This document shows positions 8,216 to 16,617 of a stretch of DNA of 35,695 bases, piece by piece. The notes below the pieces were generated by a model, which worked only from the letters and a program-made list of their open reading frames with translations, was not told where the DNA came from and made no database searches. The stretch is from Bacteroidota bacterium (GTDB lineage Bacteria > Bacteroidota > Bacteroidia > Chitinophagales > Chitinophagaceae). Location: assembly GCA_030706685.1 (NCBI GenBank), contig JAUZOA010000059.1:1-35695 (forward strand), read 5' to 3'. The translations under genes were made by a program, and so were the position numbers. Numbering within the stretch: the stretch's first letter is position 1; each line of letters begins with the position of its first letter.

Positions 8216-8410
8216 TTATCTTCTCCTCATCATATCGCTGGCTGATTTGAAATTCCTGCGGATATTCCACATATCCACGGGTCCGAAAGTTTTTTTGTTA
8301 TCCCCTGGCAAATCAATGACTGTAGCCACTGTTTCTTTTACTTCGGTCACTAATTTCAATAATTCTTCTTTGTCCATCTTTATTATAGACGGCATCACAT
8401 CAGTTTTCAT
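8216..8410 (-). CDS. 64-residue hypothetical protein
   Basis: The start MKTDVMPSIIKMDKEELLK is chosen at 8410, behind AAAAAAAGGAAATATATC. The frame extends 14 codons upstream, but that part is Lys/Asn/Tyr-rich without a ribosome-binding site. The protein is an amphipathic helix (about 9-30, EELLKLVTEVKETVATVI) followed by a linker with a Pro-Gly-Asp turn and a basic C-terminus ending in Arg-Arg-Arg. It has its own Bacteroidota-type promoter (8544-8575) and terminator, so it is very likely expressed. No function is apparent. Confidence 0.65.
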   Translation of the reverse strand: MKTDVMPSIIKMDKEELLKLVTEVKETVATVIDLPGDNKKTFGPVDMWNIRRNFKSASDMMRRR

Positions 8411-8543
8411 GATATATTTCCTTTTTTTAGTTACATTATAATTTTTGAGCAATCCGGGAGAAAAACACTAAAGAATCGTTAAGAAGAAAGTGTTGAATCT
8501 GTCGCCTGTTTGTAAGTACTATACAATGCTCAAATTGACGGTG

Positions 8544-8575
8544 CAAATATACGGCGATGCCGGTGATTTTCCAAA
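8544..8575 (-). promoter_or_regulatory. Bacteroidota-type promoter for the gene at 8216
   Basis: On the minus strand TTTG (8572-8575) is followed after 20 bases by TATATTTG (8544-8551), which matches TAnnTTTG exactly. Transcription would start near 8538 and leave a leader of about 128 bases before the ATG at 8410. The rest of 8411-8756 shows no other gene or clear structure. Confidence 0.65.
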
Positions 8576-8756
8576 CAAACACTGTGTGAAACGCATGTTT
8601 TCAAAGGTGAATGGTAAATTCTCTATGATGAAATGAAATAACCCTATTGGGTTTATGTTTACCCACGCATAATTATTATTGTTTGTTAAAGATGTGTGTG
8701 TTTTTTTTAACAGATTTCAGTAATAATAAATGCAGGTTTATCAACCGGCATTTACT

Positions 8757-8993
8757 TCAGAAAGTCAGTTGACTATTATTATCAACCAGGAGACTGCCTA
8801 CTTTATCTTGAATGGTATCTGCTATATTTCCGGGAGAACCTGTATGACCGCTGATAAAAGATTCAACCTGGCTCCCGGTCCCACCGGGCATTTTATCTTT
8901 AATAAAGGACACTACAATTTCTACTGCTGATTTTGCCAGTGATTAAGATATACCAACTTTATCTGTCACCATTTTAATAAACTCTTCCGTATT
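8757..8993 (-). pseudogene. remnant of a small helical protein gene with an in-frame stop
   Basis: Read on the minus strand from 8993, the codons give NTEEFIKMVTDKVGIS, then TAA (8943-8945), then SLAKSAVEIVVSFIKDKMPG and on to a TGA at 8757-8759, all in one frame. The combined 78 codons read like a small alpha-helical Bacteroidota protein (pattern: helix, DKVGIS, helix ending FIKDKMPGG, Gly-rich linker, DKVGSLL). A GAA or CAA to TAA change would explain the stop. No ATG precedes the first residues (ACT is found where a start is expected). An internal ATG (8970-8972) precedes the stop and gives only nine codons. Family assignment is by resemblance only. Confidence 0.6.
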
Positions 8994-9086
8994 AGTTTAT
9001 TTTAAGTGATTGAAAATTCTTTTGGCAAATGTTTTTATCACTAAAACCCGTTGTTAAAAAGATATTTAGTTATGCACCCGGGATGG

Positions 9087-9479
9087 TCAGGCTGTTTTAT
9101 GGAGGAATAGCGGCAACCCCGACTTCCATTCTCCGTCTATAAACAGTTCGAAGGAATATCTCCCGGGTTTGTCAAATTTTAATTGCGCGAAATTGGCGAC
9201 TATATTAATAGATGTCAGTTGCCCGTTGTTTGGCGGGCTGATATGGATATTTCCTTCGATGGGCTGGATCATTTCTTTGCCATTCGCGTCAATCAGCCGA
9301 AGTTTGAACTCGTGGTTACCGCTTTCTTTTGCCGAAAACCTTAGGCGTGTAGCAATAGAACAGGAAGGATGTACGCAGGGAAATTGTTTTGCCTGGATAG
9401 AATCAAAAGTGCCTACGATGGTCAATTTTGACTGATTATCCTGTGCAAAGTCGGATAAAGTGAATATCTCGATTTCCAT
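9087..9479 (-). CDS. DUF6941-like hypothetical protein
   Basis: Choosing the ATG at 9479 gives 130 residues beginning MEIEIFTLSDFAQDNQSKL, which matches the usual start of this family (short beta strand, TLSDFAxDNxGKL, TIVGTFDSI, then PCVHPSCSIATRLRF). Seven further codons upstream are open but add nothing typical. No signal peptide is present, so the protein is probably cytoplasmic. The fold appears to be all-beta, with a C-terminal sandwich pattern (LTSINIVANFAQLKF, GRYSFELFIDGEW). Its role is not known to me. It is transcribed divergently from the TonB_C/GldM-like gene. Confidence 0.7.
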   Translation of the reverse strand: MEIEIFTLSDFAQDNQSKLTIVGTFDSIQAKQFPCVHPSCSIATRLRFSAKESGNHEFKLRLIDANGKEMIQPIEGNIHISPPNNGQLTSINIVANFAQLKFDKPGRYSFELFIDGEWKSGLPLFLHKTA

Positions 9480-9587
9480 AATTGAAATTACCCAATTCAT
9501 TTGAAATGCCTGGCTGATTTAATCACAGCAACCATCCATACCTGCCCGGTTTTAAAGGAAATTAAATACCTTGGGAAAAACTCAATT

Positions 9588-10271
9588 ATGCCGGTAATTA
9601 AACCGATCCTGTCAATGTTATTGATATTGATAACTACTATAGCTTATTCGCAAGTTGTATCCCCACCGGATACCACTACTAAGACGATAGGTGCAAAAAT
9701 TTTTGAGCGGGTCGAATACGAAGCCACTTTTCCCGGAGATGAGGAAGGCTGGAGAAAATATCTTGAAAAAAACCTGAATGCCGGTGTTCCGGTAGATAAT
9801 GGGGCTCCTGTTGGAAAATATACGGTGTATGTGCAATTCGTAGTGGACAGCACGGGTAATGTTTCTGATGTTAAAGCCCTGACTGGATGGGGTTATGGAA
9901 TGGAAAAGGAGGTGATAGGATTAATAAAAAAATCAGGTCGCTGGAACCCTGCCATGATGAATGGAAAACCTGTAAATGCATGGAGGAAACAACCTGTGAC
10001 GTTTGTGGTAGAGCAGGATGGATTTGACATTGCTACAAAAGTTCCTTATGTTCTTTTTACCGGCGCTGATAATGCAATTACCGTTACAGCCGAAAAAGTC
10101 AAAAGTGAAGATATGAAATTGACCATTTCCCAGGGGAGTATTACAGCAACAGGTGATGGAAGATATATTGCCCGTGTAACTAAGCCCGGCCGGGCCATTA
10201 TTGTAGTTTATGGTAAAAAAAATAAGGAAATCGCAACTGTCAGTTTTGAAGTCATGGAGCCGGCCAGGTAA
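9588..10271 (+). CDS. TonB C-terminal domain protein with a GldM-like C-terminal domain
   Basis: The start at ATG 9588 gives 227 residues and a signal peptide (MPVIKPILSMLLILITTIAYSQ); 29 upstream codons are open but hydrophilic. Residues about 35-140 are a TonB_C domain (FPGDEEGWRKYLEKNL, VYVQFVVDSTGNVSDVKAL, SGRWNPAMMNGKPVNAW, PVTFVVEQ). Residues about 145-227 (PYVLFTGADNAITVTAEK, GSITATGDGRYIARVTKPGRA, FEVMEPAR) resemble the repeated Ig-like domains at the C-terminus of the gliding/T9SS protein GldM. There is no TonB-type transmembrane anchor, so it is not a standard energy transducer; a periplasmic or surface binding role is an inference. Confidence 0.75.
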   Translation: MPVIKPILSMLLILITTIAYSQVVSPPDTTTKTIGAKIFERVEYEATFPGDEEGWRKYLEKNLNAGVPVDNGAPVGKYTVYVQFVVDSTGNVSDVKALTGWGYGMEKEVIGLIKKSGRWNPAMMNGKPVNAWRKQPVTFVVEQDGFDIATKVPYVLFTGADNAITVTAEKVKSEDMKLTISQGSITATGDGRYIARVTKPGRAIIVVYGKKNKEIATVSFEVMEPAR

Positions 10272-10496
10272 TCAGCCAAATATGGATACAATACATATTT
10301 AATTTGGGGCGAGCGCTTTCTATATTCTTTTAGGACAAACATGCATTATAAATGGAAGAAGATCCATCCTGAAAAAAATCTTCTGCCCGGGGCGGTTACA
10401 TTGATGGCTTCAGAATGTACCCCTTCCTGTACAAGGCATTGCATAATGCCGGAACGGATAAACAGGAATATTCATCAACCCCAAAAATGTATGGCT

Positions 10497-10919
10497 ATGA
10501 AAAAGATTTTTTTCTTCCATTCTGTCATTTTATTGACATTTATTCTCAGCATTCTTTTAATGAGTTGTTCAAAAGAAAAAACGGTATTGTCGCCACCAGC
10601 CGGTGCAGCAACTGTCACTGTTTCTGCAGAACGGTTAATTACACAGAGCTGGGGTTCAATCACAGGCATGATCCTGCCACTTGGATCAAGCGTGAAGATC
10701 GGAATCTCTGGTACCGATTTTTCTTCTACAGAGGTTTACTATATAAGGGATGGACGTTTCAGAATTGATGGGATTCCCCCCGGTATTTACAAGATTAGTA
10801 TTACAAATCTTACTACACCACTTATTTCAGATCTTACAGCATCGCCTGAATACATAATACCTAGTGTAAAGGTAGGAGCAGGTACACTTATTGATATCGG
10901 AATGATCAAGCTTCAATAA
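10497..10919 (+). CDS. lipoprotein with a carboxypeptidase-regulatory-like beta domain
   Basis: The frame is open from 10341, but the natural start is MKKIFFFHSVILL at 10497 (a second ATG at 10491 is equally possible). It gives 140 residues. The lipobox LMSC places the lipid-bearing Cys near residue 24. The rest is a beta-sandwich pattern with GSITGMILPLGSSVKIGISG, DGRFRIDGIPPGIYKISITN and a conserved end VGAGTLIDIGMIKLQ, as in CarboxypepD_reg-like domains of Bacteroidota surface proteins. It follows the TonB_C/GldM-like gene by about 225 bases on the same strand and ends before a terminator. Function is unknown beyond a probable cell-envelope location. Confidence 0.72.
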   Translation: MKKIFFFHSVILLTFILSILLMSCSKEKTVLSPPAGAATVTVSAERLITQSWGSITGMILPLGSSVKIGISGTDFSSTEVYYIRDGRFRIDGIPPGIYKISITNLTTPLISDLTASPEYIIPSVKVGAGTLIDIGMIKLQ

Positions 10920-10939
10920 AAATCAATCTTAATAACAAG

Positions 10940-10961
10940 ATGCCGGTTGAAGAACCGGCAT
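10940..10961 (+). terminator. terminator after the lipoprotein gene
   Basis: A perfect stem (TGCCGGTT, 10941-10948, with AACCGGCA, 10953-10960) closes a GAAG loop and extends by one A/T pair, followed by TTTATATTT. It lies 20 bases after the stop at 10919. Confidence 0.85.
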
Positions 10962-11065
10962 TTATATTTAAAATGAGCTGGCTGGTTTAATTAACCTCAC
11001 CTTATCCTTAATAAATTACCGGCGTTACTCTGCCTGGAAAAACATGATACTATTTATAATAAGAA

Positions 11066-11085
11066 CCCCCACGATTTCGTGAGGG
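11066..11085 (-). terminator. terminator of dnaK
   Basis: On the minus strand CCCTCACG, loop AAAT, CGTGGGGG forms an eight-pair stem with one G/T pair, followed by a TTCTTATTAT tail. It lies about 47 bases past the dnaK stop codon. Confidence 0.75.
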
Positions 11086-11132
11086 CTCATTTATCTCTTA
11101 CTAATCTTTTAATCCTAATATCACAGTCCAGG

Positions 11133-13058
11133 CTACTTCACTTCCTCATACGGCACATCGGTAACATTATCAGCATTTCCGGCGCCAGTGTCAGCAGTAT
11201 GCGGCTGTCCATTACCAGCTCCTGGTTGTGCACCCTGTTGGCCACCGGCCCCTGCGGACTGTGCATTATAAATATCCTGGCTTGCTGCTGTCCACGCCGC
11301 ATTCAGTTCAGCCATCGCTGAATCAATAGCCGGTATATTTTGTGACTTATGGGCTTCTTTTAATTTGCCTACAGCTGTTTCAATCACCGTCTTTTTATCA
11401 GCCGGTATCTTATCACCGTATTCCTTGAGTTGTTTTTCCGTTTGGAAGACTAAGCTGTCAGCTGTATTCAGTTTATCTACCTTTTCCCGTTCGGCTTTGT
11501 CGGTAGCTTCGTTGGCCTTTGCTTCCGCTTTCATCTTTTCTACTTCCTCTTTGCTCAGACCGCTGCCTGCTTCAATATGTATCTTTTGTTCCTTACCGGT
11601 TCCTTTATCTTTAGCGGTAACGTGCAAGATGCCATTGGCATCAATATCGAAGATCACTTCGATCTGCGGTATACCGCGCGGAGCCGGCGGAATGCCATCT
11701 AAGTTGAATATACCGAGGCTCTTATTGTCCTTCGACATGCTGCGCTCGCCCTGCAATACATGTATCTGCACGCCGGGCTGGTTATCGCTGGCGGTAGAGA
11801 ATATCTCTGATTTTTTGGTCGGTATGGTTGTATTGCTTGGGATCAGTGTAGTCATCACGCCGCCCATGGTTTCAATACCAAGAGAAAGCGGGGTGACATC
11901 AAGCAGCAACACATCTTTCACTTCACCGGTCAATACAGCGCCCTGGATTGCGGCGCCTACTGCTACTACTTCATCGGGGTTAACTCCCTTATGTGGTTTC
12001 CTGCCAAAGAATTTTTCAACGATCTCCTGCACTTTCGGGATACGGGTGCTCCCTCCTACCAGTATCACTTCATCAATCTGTGAAGTGGACAGACCTGCAT
12101 CCTTTAATGCTTGTTCGCAGGGTTTCAAACAACGGTTGAATAAATTATCCGCCAGTTGTTCAAATTTAGCGCGGCTCAGTTTCTTTACTAAATGTTTGGG
12201 CACACCATCCACTGCGGTAATATAGGGAAGATTGATTTCCGTTTCTGAAGATGAACTGAGTTCCACCTTTGCTTTTTCAGAAGATTCTTTCAGGCGCTGC
12301 AAAGCCATCGGGTCCTTTCTCAGGTCAATCGCCTCATCCTTTTTAAATTCGTCGGCCAGCCAGTCCATGATCACTTTATCAAAATCATCGCCGCCGAGGT
12401 GGGTATCACCATTCGTTGATTTTACTTCAAATACTCCATCGCCCAGCTCAAGAACGGAGATATCGAATGTACCGCCACCGAGGTCAAACACTGCGATCTT
12501 ATGATCATGCTTGCCCTTATCGAGGCCATAAGCCAGTGCGGCGGCTGTCGGTTCATTTACGATACGGCGGACTGTCAGCCCGGCTATTTCACCGGCTTCT
12601 TTAGTAGCCTGCCTTTGCGAGTCATTAAAGTAGGCGGGCACGGTTATCACAGCTTCAGTTACCTCATGTCCCAGGTAATCCTCAGCGGTTTTCTTCATCT
12701 TCTGAAGCACCATCGCGGATATTTCCTGCGGCGTATAAAGCCTGCCATCTATGTCAATACGGACAGTATTATTGTCACCTCTTACAACGTTATAACTCCA
12801 ATGGCTGATCTCCTCCGTCACTTCATCATGACGGCGGCCCATAAAACGCTTCACAGAAGTGATGGTGTTTTTGGGATTAGTGATGGCCTGCCTTTTGGCG
12901 GGATCCCCCACTTTACGTTCGCCATTTTTCAAAAAAGCCACTACAGACGGGGTTGTGCGGCGACCCTCATCGTTGGCAATCACCACCGGTTCATTGCCTT
13001 CCATGACGGCAACGCAACTATTGGTGGTTCCTAAGTCAATTCCTATTATTTTTCCCAT
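11133..13058 (-). CDS. dnaK: molecular chaperone DnaK (Hsp70)
   Basis: The 641-residue protein starts at ATG 13058 behind a good Shine-Dalgarno (AAAGGAGAAAATAATACT); the frame is open 20 codons further up but without the conserved start. The ATPase domain shows phosphate-1 [10 protein letters not shown], phosphate-2 [10 protein letters not shown] and adenosine motif [13 protein letters not shown]; the substrate domain begins after [13 protein letters not shown]. The C-terminal tail is rich in Gly/Gln/Ala and ends DVPYEEVK, the usual Bacteroidota variant of EEVD/EEVK. It folds and refolds proteins with DnaJ and GrpE, whose genes are not in the window. A terminator follows. No recognisable heat-shock operator (such as CIRCE) was seen upstream. 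Confidence 0.98.
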   Translation of the reverse strand: MGKIIGIDLGTTNSCVAVMEGNEPVVIANDEGRRTTPSVVAFLKNGERKVGDPAKRQAITNPKNTITSVKRFMGRRHDEVTEEISHWSYNVVRGDNNTVRIDIDGRLYTPQEISAMVLQKMKKTAEDYLGHEVTEAVITVPAYFNDSQRQATKEAGEIAGLTVRRIVNEPTAAALAYGLDKGKHDHKIAVFDLGGGTFDISVLELGDGVFEVKSTNGDTHLGGDDFDKVIMDWLADEFKKDEAIDLRKDPMALQRLKESSEKAKVELSSSSETEINLPYITAVDGVPKHLVKKLSRAKFEQLADNLFNRCLKPCEQALKDAGLSTSQIDEVILVGGSTRIPKVQEIVEKFFGRKPHKGVNPDEVVAVGAAIQGAVLTGEVKDVLLLDVTPLSLGIETMGGVMTTLIPSNTTIPTKKSEIFSTASDNQPGVQIHVLQGERSMSKDNKSLGIFNLDGIPPAPRGIPQIEVIFDIDANGILHVTAKDKGTGKEQKIHIEAGSGLSKEEVEKMKAEAKANEATDKAEREKVDKLNTADSLVFQTEKQLKEYGDKIPADKKTVIETAVGKLKEAHKSQNIPAIDSAMAELNAAWTAASQDIYNAQSAGAGGQQGAQPGAGNGQPHTADTGAGNADNVTDVPYEEVK

Positions 13059-13296
13059 AGTATTATTTTCTCCTTTTTTTCGCCTCCATCCGGGAAGCTG
13101 TAAACTATTGTCAATCATTGTGCCGTCAAGGGAAAATGTGAAAAAATGGCAGATATTTTAGCCATGAGCGGCAAACGTGCAGGCATTAGCTTAACCGGGA
13201 CAAAAAATTGGCATTTATCAGCATCGGGATTTAAAGCAAGATTCAAGAACAATGTTTCTATGATCCTCTTAATTTTAAATAATAATATTGAAGATT

Positions 13297-13959
13297 ATGG
13301 CCACTTCCATTTCCGGCAAGCTCAGGATCAAACCTAAAAGCAGGTTGCTCACCCTGAATGCCCCGGCTGATTTTAAAAAAGGGTTAAAGGACTTGCCACC
13401 CGGAGTCAATATCACCGATTCAGGCAAAGAATATGACCAGGTTCATTGGTTTGTATTGAACAGGGCCCGGTTAGAAAAGGAAATGAGCAAGGTGTTGAAA
13501 CTGCTGAAAGAAAATATAATTGTGTGGGTCTATTATCCCAAGGGGACTTCAAAAATTCAAACAGACCTGACAAGAGACAAGGGATGGGATTGTTTGCTGC
13601 GTGAAGCCGATAAACTTACGTGGATCAGTCTTATCTCGTTTGACGATACCTGGTCGGTATTTGGTTTTCGCCCAAAAACAGAGGCCGATAAAAAGAAAGA
13701 CGCAAAGCCCAAACAGGAAAGAGAAATATTCAATTATGTAAATCCTCAAACAAAAGAAGTCGCTCTTCCTGCCGATCTCGTTGCTGTTTTGAAAAAGAAT
13801 AAAAAGCAATCAGACTTCTTTAATACGCTTTCATTCACCAATAAAAAAGAATATATCGAATGGATCGTAACGGCCAAACGCGAAGAAACCAGGGCTGAAC
13901 GTTTACAGGGAATAATCGAACGGCTGGGAAAAAGCTGGAAGAATCCAAGGAATATTTAG
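13297..13959 (+). CDS. DUF3052-like / YdeI-OmdA (bacteriocin-protection) fusion protein
   Basis: The start MATSISGKLRIKPKSRLL at 13297 (220 residues) is preferred over three extra codons. Residues about 8-125 follow the DUF3052 pattern: LRIKPKSRLLTLNAPADF, DQVHWFVLNRARLE, WVYYPKGTSKIQTDLTRDKGW and SFDDTWSVFGFRPK. A basic linker (131-142) leads to a domain from about 155 (VALPADLVAVLKKNKKQSDFF, SFTNKKEYIEWIVTAKREETRAERL) that matches the C-terminal YdeI/OmdA (PF13376-type) domain linked to bacteriocin protection. No signal peptide is visible. The combination is inferred from pattern alone; whether it protects from bacteriocins is unknown. Confidence 0.72.
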   Translation: MATSISGKLRIKPKSRLLTLNAPADFKKGLKDLPPGVNITDSGKEYDQVHWFVLNRARLEKEMSKVLKLLKENIIVWVYYPKGTSKIQTDLTRDKGWDCLLREADKLTWISLISFDDTWSVFGFRPKTEADKKKDAKPKQEREIFNYVNPQTKEVALPADLVAVLKKNKKQSDFFNTLSFTNKKEYIEWIVTAKREETRAERLQGIIERLGKSWKNPRNI

Positions 13960-14094
13960 GGAAGACGGAAAGACAGTAAGTCCGAAAGAATTATTCGTTA
14001 TAATATGAACTGTCTTTCGAATTACCGCCCTTTCAGAATTTTATTATCTGGCCGGATTATTTTAATTTCAATAACCATTTTAAAATTACGGGAT

Positions 14095-14508
14095 TTGAAC
14101 CTGAATGCCCAGACATATCAACGTATCGCTTTGGCCAAGATCTATATTGACGAAAATTACCAGGAACCCATAGATCTGGATGATATTGCCGGGAAAGCCT
14201 TTATTTCCCGCTTTCATTTCCATCGTTTATTCAGGCAGATATATCGCCGCACCCCTCATCAATACCTTACCCGCAAGAGATTGGACAAAGCCCGTGACCT
14301 GCTGGCTGAAAACAAGCCCGTTACCGAAGTTTGCAATGAAGTAGGTTTTGAAAGCATCGGTTCTTTCAGTGTTCTGTTTAAAAAAGAGATCGGCTTTGCC
14401 CCGACTTATTACCGCAATATGGCCTGGCTGAAAAAACAACAGGCAAAAGAACAGCCCCGAACAGTTATTCCGCATTGTTTTATTGAAAGCTACAAGTTGG
14501 ATCAATAA
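14095..14508 (+). CDS. AraC-family transcriptional regulator (short, DNA-binding part only)
   Basis: The domain is an AraC-type double helix-turn-helix: first HTH DLDDIAGKAFISRFHFHRLFRQIY, then TPHQYLTRKRLDKARDLL, and the second HTH VTEVCNEVGFESIGSFSVLFKKEIG. The C-terminus IPHCFIE is typical of this short group. The frame is open from ATG 14005, but the 30 residues it adds are unusual and hydrophobic. A TTG at 14095 places the start just before NAQTYQRIALAKIYIDENY, as in relatives, and is used here (137 residues). It precedes a VOC-family gene by about 160 bases; this AraC/VOC pairing recurs in Bacteroidota and suggests the regulator senses or controls the VOC gene. Confidence 0.78.
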   Translation: MNLNAQTYQRIALAKIYIDENYQEPIDLDDIAGKAFISRFHFHRLFRQIYRRTPHQYLTRKRLDKARDLLAENKPVTEVCNEVGFESIGSFSVLFKKEIGFAPTYYRNMAWLKKQQAKEQPRTVIPHCFIESYKLDQ

Positions 14509-14645
14509 ACAATTGTGAATGGTGAGGGGCCGATCGTGAGTTAAGACAGGCAGACAAGTTCTTTTTCACTGATTGATAATTCGCCGCTGACTACTCACCC
14601 CTCATAAAAAGCAAGATTCAAGAAAAGCATGTCCCTCCACGCACT

Positions 14646-14653
14646 TAGATTTG
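14646..14653 (+). promoter_or_regulatory. Bacteroidota -7 promoter box for the VOC gene
   Basis: TAGATTTG matches TAnnTTTG and lies 18 bases before the ATG at 14672, leaving a leader of about 12 bases. No TTG was seen at the -33 position, so the gene may depend on an activator such as the AraC protein upstream (inference). Confidence 0.5.
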
Positions 14654-14671
14654 TTATCTAAATTAAAAATT

Positions 14672-15091
14672 ATGGTAACCAAACTTTCCCACACGTCTTT
14701 ATTTGTAGCGGACCAGGATAAAGCGTACGATTTTTATGTAAACAAGCTCGGCTTTAAAGTGCATACGGATGCTAAAATGGATAATGGATTCCGCTGGCTG
14801 ACGGTAACTGCGCCGGAAGCTCCTGATCATGAGATTGTTCTTTTTCCGGCACTTGGAAATACCAATGGTTTTGATGAAGACGTAAAAAAGGCCCTGAAAT
14901 TATTACTCGATAAAGGTGTGATGGGAGCTGGTGTTTTGCAAACCAACGATTGCCGCGCTACCTACGAGGAATTAAAGCAAAAAGGGGTTCATTTTAAATC
15001 GGAACCGAAAGAACAGTTCTATGGTATAGAATGTATTGTTACTGACGGTTGCGGTAACTGGTTCAGCATGACACAACCAAAAGAAATGTGA
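14672..15091 (+). CDS. VOC-superfamily (glyoxalase/bleomycin-resistance-like) protein
   Basis: Starting at MVTKLSHTSLFVADQDKAYDFY (14672; 139 residues), it has two beta-alpha-beta-beta-beta modules. Likely metal ligands are His7 (SHTSLFV), Glu54 (DHEIVLF) and a Glu in the second half (GIECIVTDGCGNWFSM). Enzymes of this superfamily include glyoxalase I, extradiol dioxygenases and drug-binding proteins; substrate cannot be assigned. It is short and single-domain. The AraC regulator directly upstream and the -7 box 18 bases before the start suggest a small regulated unit. The seven upstream codons of the same frame start at a TTG that is itself part of the promoter and are excluded. Confidence 0.85.
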   Translation: MVTKLSHTSLFVADQDKAYDFYVNKLGFKVHTDAKMDNGFRWLTVTAPEAPDHEIVLFPALGNTNGFDEDVKKALKLLLDKGVMGAGVLQTNDCRATYEELKQKGVHFKSEPKEQFYGIECIVTDGCGNWFSMTQPKEM

Positions 15092-15186
15092 GTTTTACGC
15101 AGTAAATTCTTAACCGTTCCTTTTCCTTTCTTTGCTTACTTTTATTTGGCAAAATGATTTTAGCCGGTAAGATAACAACGAACAAC

Positions 15187-16617
15187 ATGAAAGGAAAAGG
15201 AATTATTTTTTCAGCCAGTATAGTTTTGCTTCTTGCATCCTGCTCGCACAAGATCATGCCCGAAAAGCCCTCCCTTGGGCAAACCGCTTTTAACCTGGAC
15301 TCGCTTCCCGTCTCCGAGATCAATATCCCTATCCAGGTAAGCCTTAAACCTGTTTATGCGATGGCTGAAAAAAAAGTGGATACTCTTTTCACTTCCCCGG
15401 GTTATCCGGATGGCTGGGTACAAAGCGCCTGTGATACAAGATATAAATACTCTTTCCGTCGCGGCCCCTTGCAAATGAAAGCAACAGGGACATCCCTGAA
15501 TCTTGGCTTTACCGGTTATTATAAAGTAATCGGCTCAACAAGAGTATGTGTCAGCGGTACGGCGATCTCTCCCTGGACTCCTCCCTGTAAGTGCGGGTTT
15601 GATGAACCCGAAAGAAGGGTAAATGTTTCTTTCACCAATTCAATTATCGTTCGGCCCGATTATAAAATAAAACTCAATATCAGAAGAAACGAACCGCAGC
15701 CCCTCGATAAATGTGAAGTCTGTTTCTGGGGACAGGATATCACCAACCAGGTGATGAAGGGACTAAAAGAAAATTTAGATGAAGCCAAAGCCGAGCTGGA
15801 CAAGAATTTCGGAACGGTTGACCTCAAACAAAGCTTCCAGCAGGTATGGGACAAGTTGAATAAGGTATACGATCTTTATGGAATGGGCTGGTTGCAGATG
15901 AACCCGCAAAAGATCAGGATCAATAACCTTTTTGCAAGGAATGATTCTTTATATGTTTATCTCGGGCTTTCAGCGAAACCGGTTATCAGTCTTGAAAAAC
16001 CATCTGAACATAGTTCCGTTGTTCCGAATATCGGCGATTTCAGCCAACAGGAAGGTTTTTCTATTTTCCTTGATGCTGTCCTGAATTATGATTCGCTCAG
16101 TACTATATTGAACCGGCAGGTGATGAATAAAGAGTTTGATCTGAACAAAGGCCCGGTAAAGAAAAAATTTATTATCCGCGACTGCCAGTTATACGGGCAG
16201 GGAAATGAAAAGCTGATCATTAAGATCAATTTTGGCGGAACGAATGAAGGAACTTTTTACCTGACAGGTAAACCGGTTTATGATATAACCACACATATCC
16301 TCGAAGTAAAAGATATAGATTTTGATATCAAATCAAAAAACACATTACTGAAAACGGCTGAATGGCTATTCAGTAAGAGGATTACCGGCGAGATCGGCAA
16401 ATATACCCGGTATGATCTCACATCATTTATTGATACTGCTAAAACCACGATGAACCAATACCTGGATCATGAGTGGATAAAAGGGGTTCGCAGCAATGGA
16501 AACATAGATAATCTTCAGATCGTAAACATCTACCCGTTTAGCCAGCACCTGGTGATCCGCAGTAATTGTACCGGCACGCTTTCGGTAAAAGTTGAATCAG
16601 TTGATTTCAGTTTGTAG
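15187..16617 (+). CDS. DUF4403-family lipoprotein
   Basis: The start at ATG 15187 (476 residues) gives the lipoprotein signal MKGKGIIFSASIVLLLASCS with lipobox LASC; eleven more codons are open upstream. Recognisable features of DUF4403 are an N-terminal SEINIPIQVSLKPVYAMAEKK segment, a Cys-rich loop (TPPCKCGFDEPERR, CEVCFWGQ) and long beta-rich repeats ending YPFSQHLVIRSNCTGTLSVKVESVDFSL. The likely location is the cell envelope. The function of the family is unknown to me. Its stop overlaps the stop of the convergent GtrA gene by 11 bases, leaving no room for a separate terminator. Confidence 0.82.
   Translation: MKGKGIIFSASIVLLLASCSHKIMPEKPSLGQTAFNLDSLPVSEINIPIQVSLKPVYAMAEKKVDTLFTSPGYPDGWVQSACDTRYKYSFRRGPLQMKATGTSLNLGFTGYYKVIGSTRVCVSGTAISPWTPPCKCGFDEPERRVNVSFTNSIIVRPDYKIKLNIRRNEPQPLDKCEVCFWGQDITNQVMKGLKENLDEAKAELDKNFGTVDLKQSFQQVWDKLNKVYDLYGMGWLQMNPQKIRINNLFARNDSLYVYLGLSAKPVISLEKPSEHSSVVPNIGDFSQQEGFSIFLDAVLNYDSLSTILNRQVMNKEFDLNKGPVKKKFIIRDCQLYGQGNEKLIIKINFGGTNEGTFYLTGKPVYDITTHILEVKDIDFDIKSKNTLLKTAEWLFSKRITGEIGKYTRYDLTSFIDTAKTTMNQYLDHEWIKGVRSNGNIDNLQIVNIYPFSQHLVIRSNCTGTLSVKVESVDFSL

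Noticed and set aside
8073-8270. N-terminal extension of the gene at 7599
   Set aside because: The added 66 residues cross the terminator at 8164-8191 and precede a clean signal peptide at 8072.
8730-8930. 66-residue plus-strand reading frame
   Set aside because: It is the mirror of the decayed minus-strand gene at 8757-8993, whose frame reads far more like a natural protein.
11365-12225. Long plus-strand frame (286 codons)
   Set aside because: It is fully antisense to dnaK, Ser-rich and without a recognisable domain; it arises from codon bias of dnaK.
13059-13296. Heat-shock operator upstream of dnaK
   Set aside because: No CIRCE-type inverted repeat or other convincing operator was found; short TTG-rich repeats near 13107-13128 are too weak to call.
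13146-13337. 63-codon plus-strand frame before the DUF3052/OmdA gene
   Set aside because: It overlaps the real start in another frame and has a random-looking composition.
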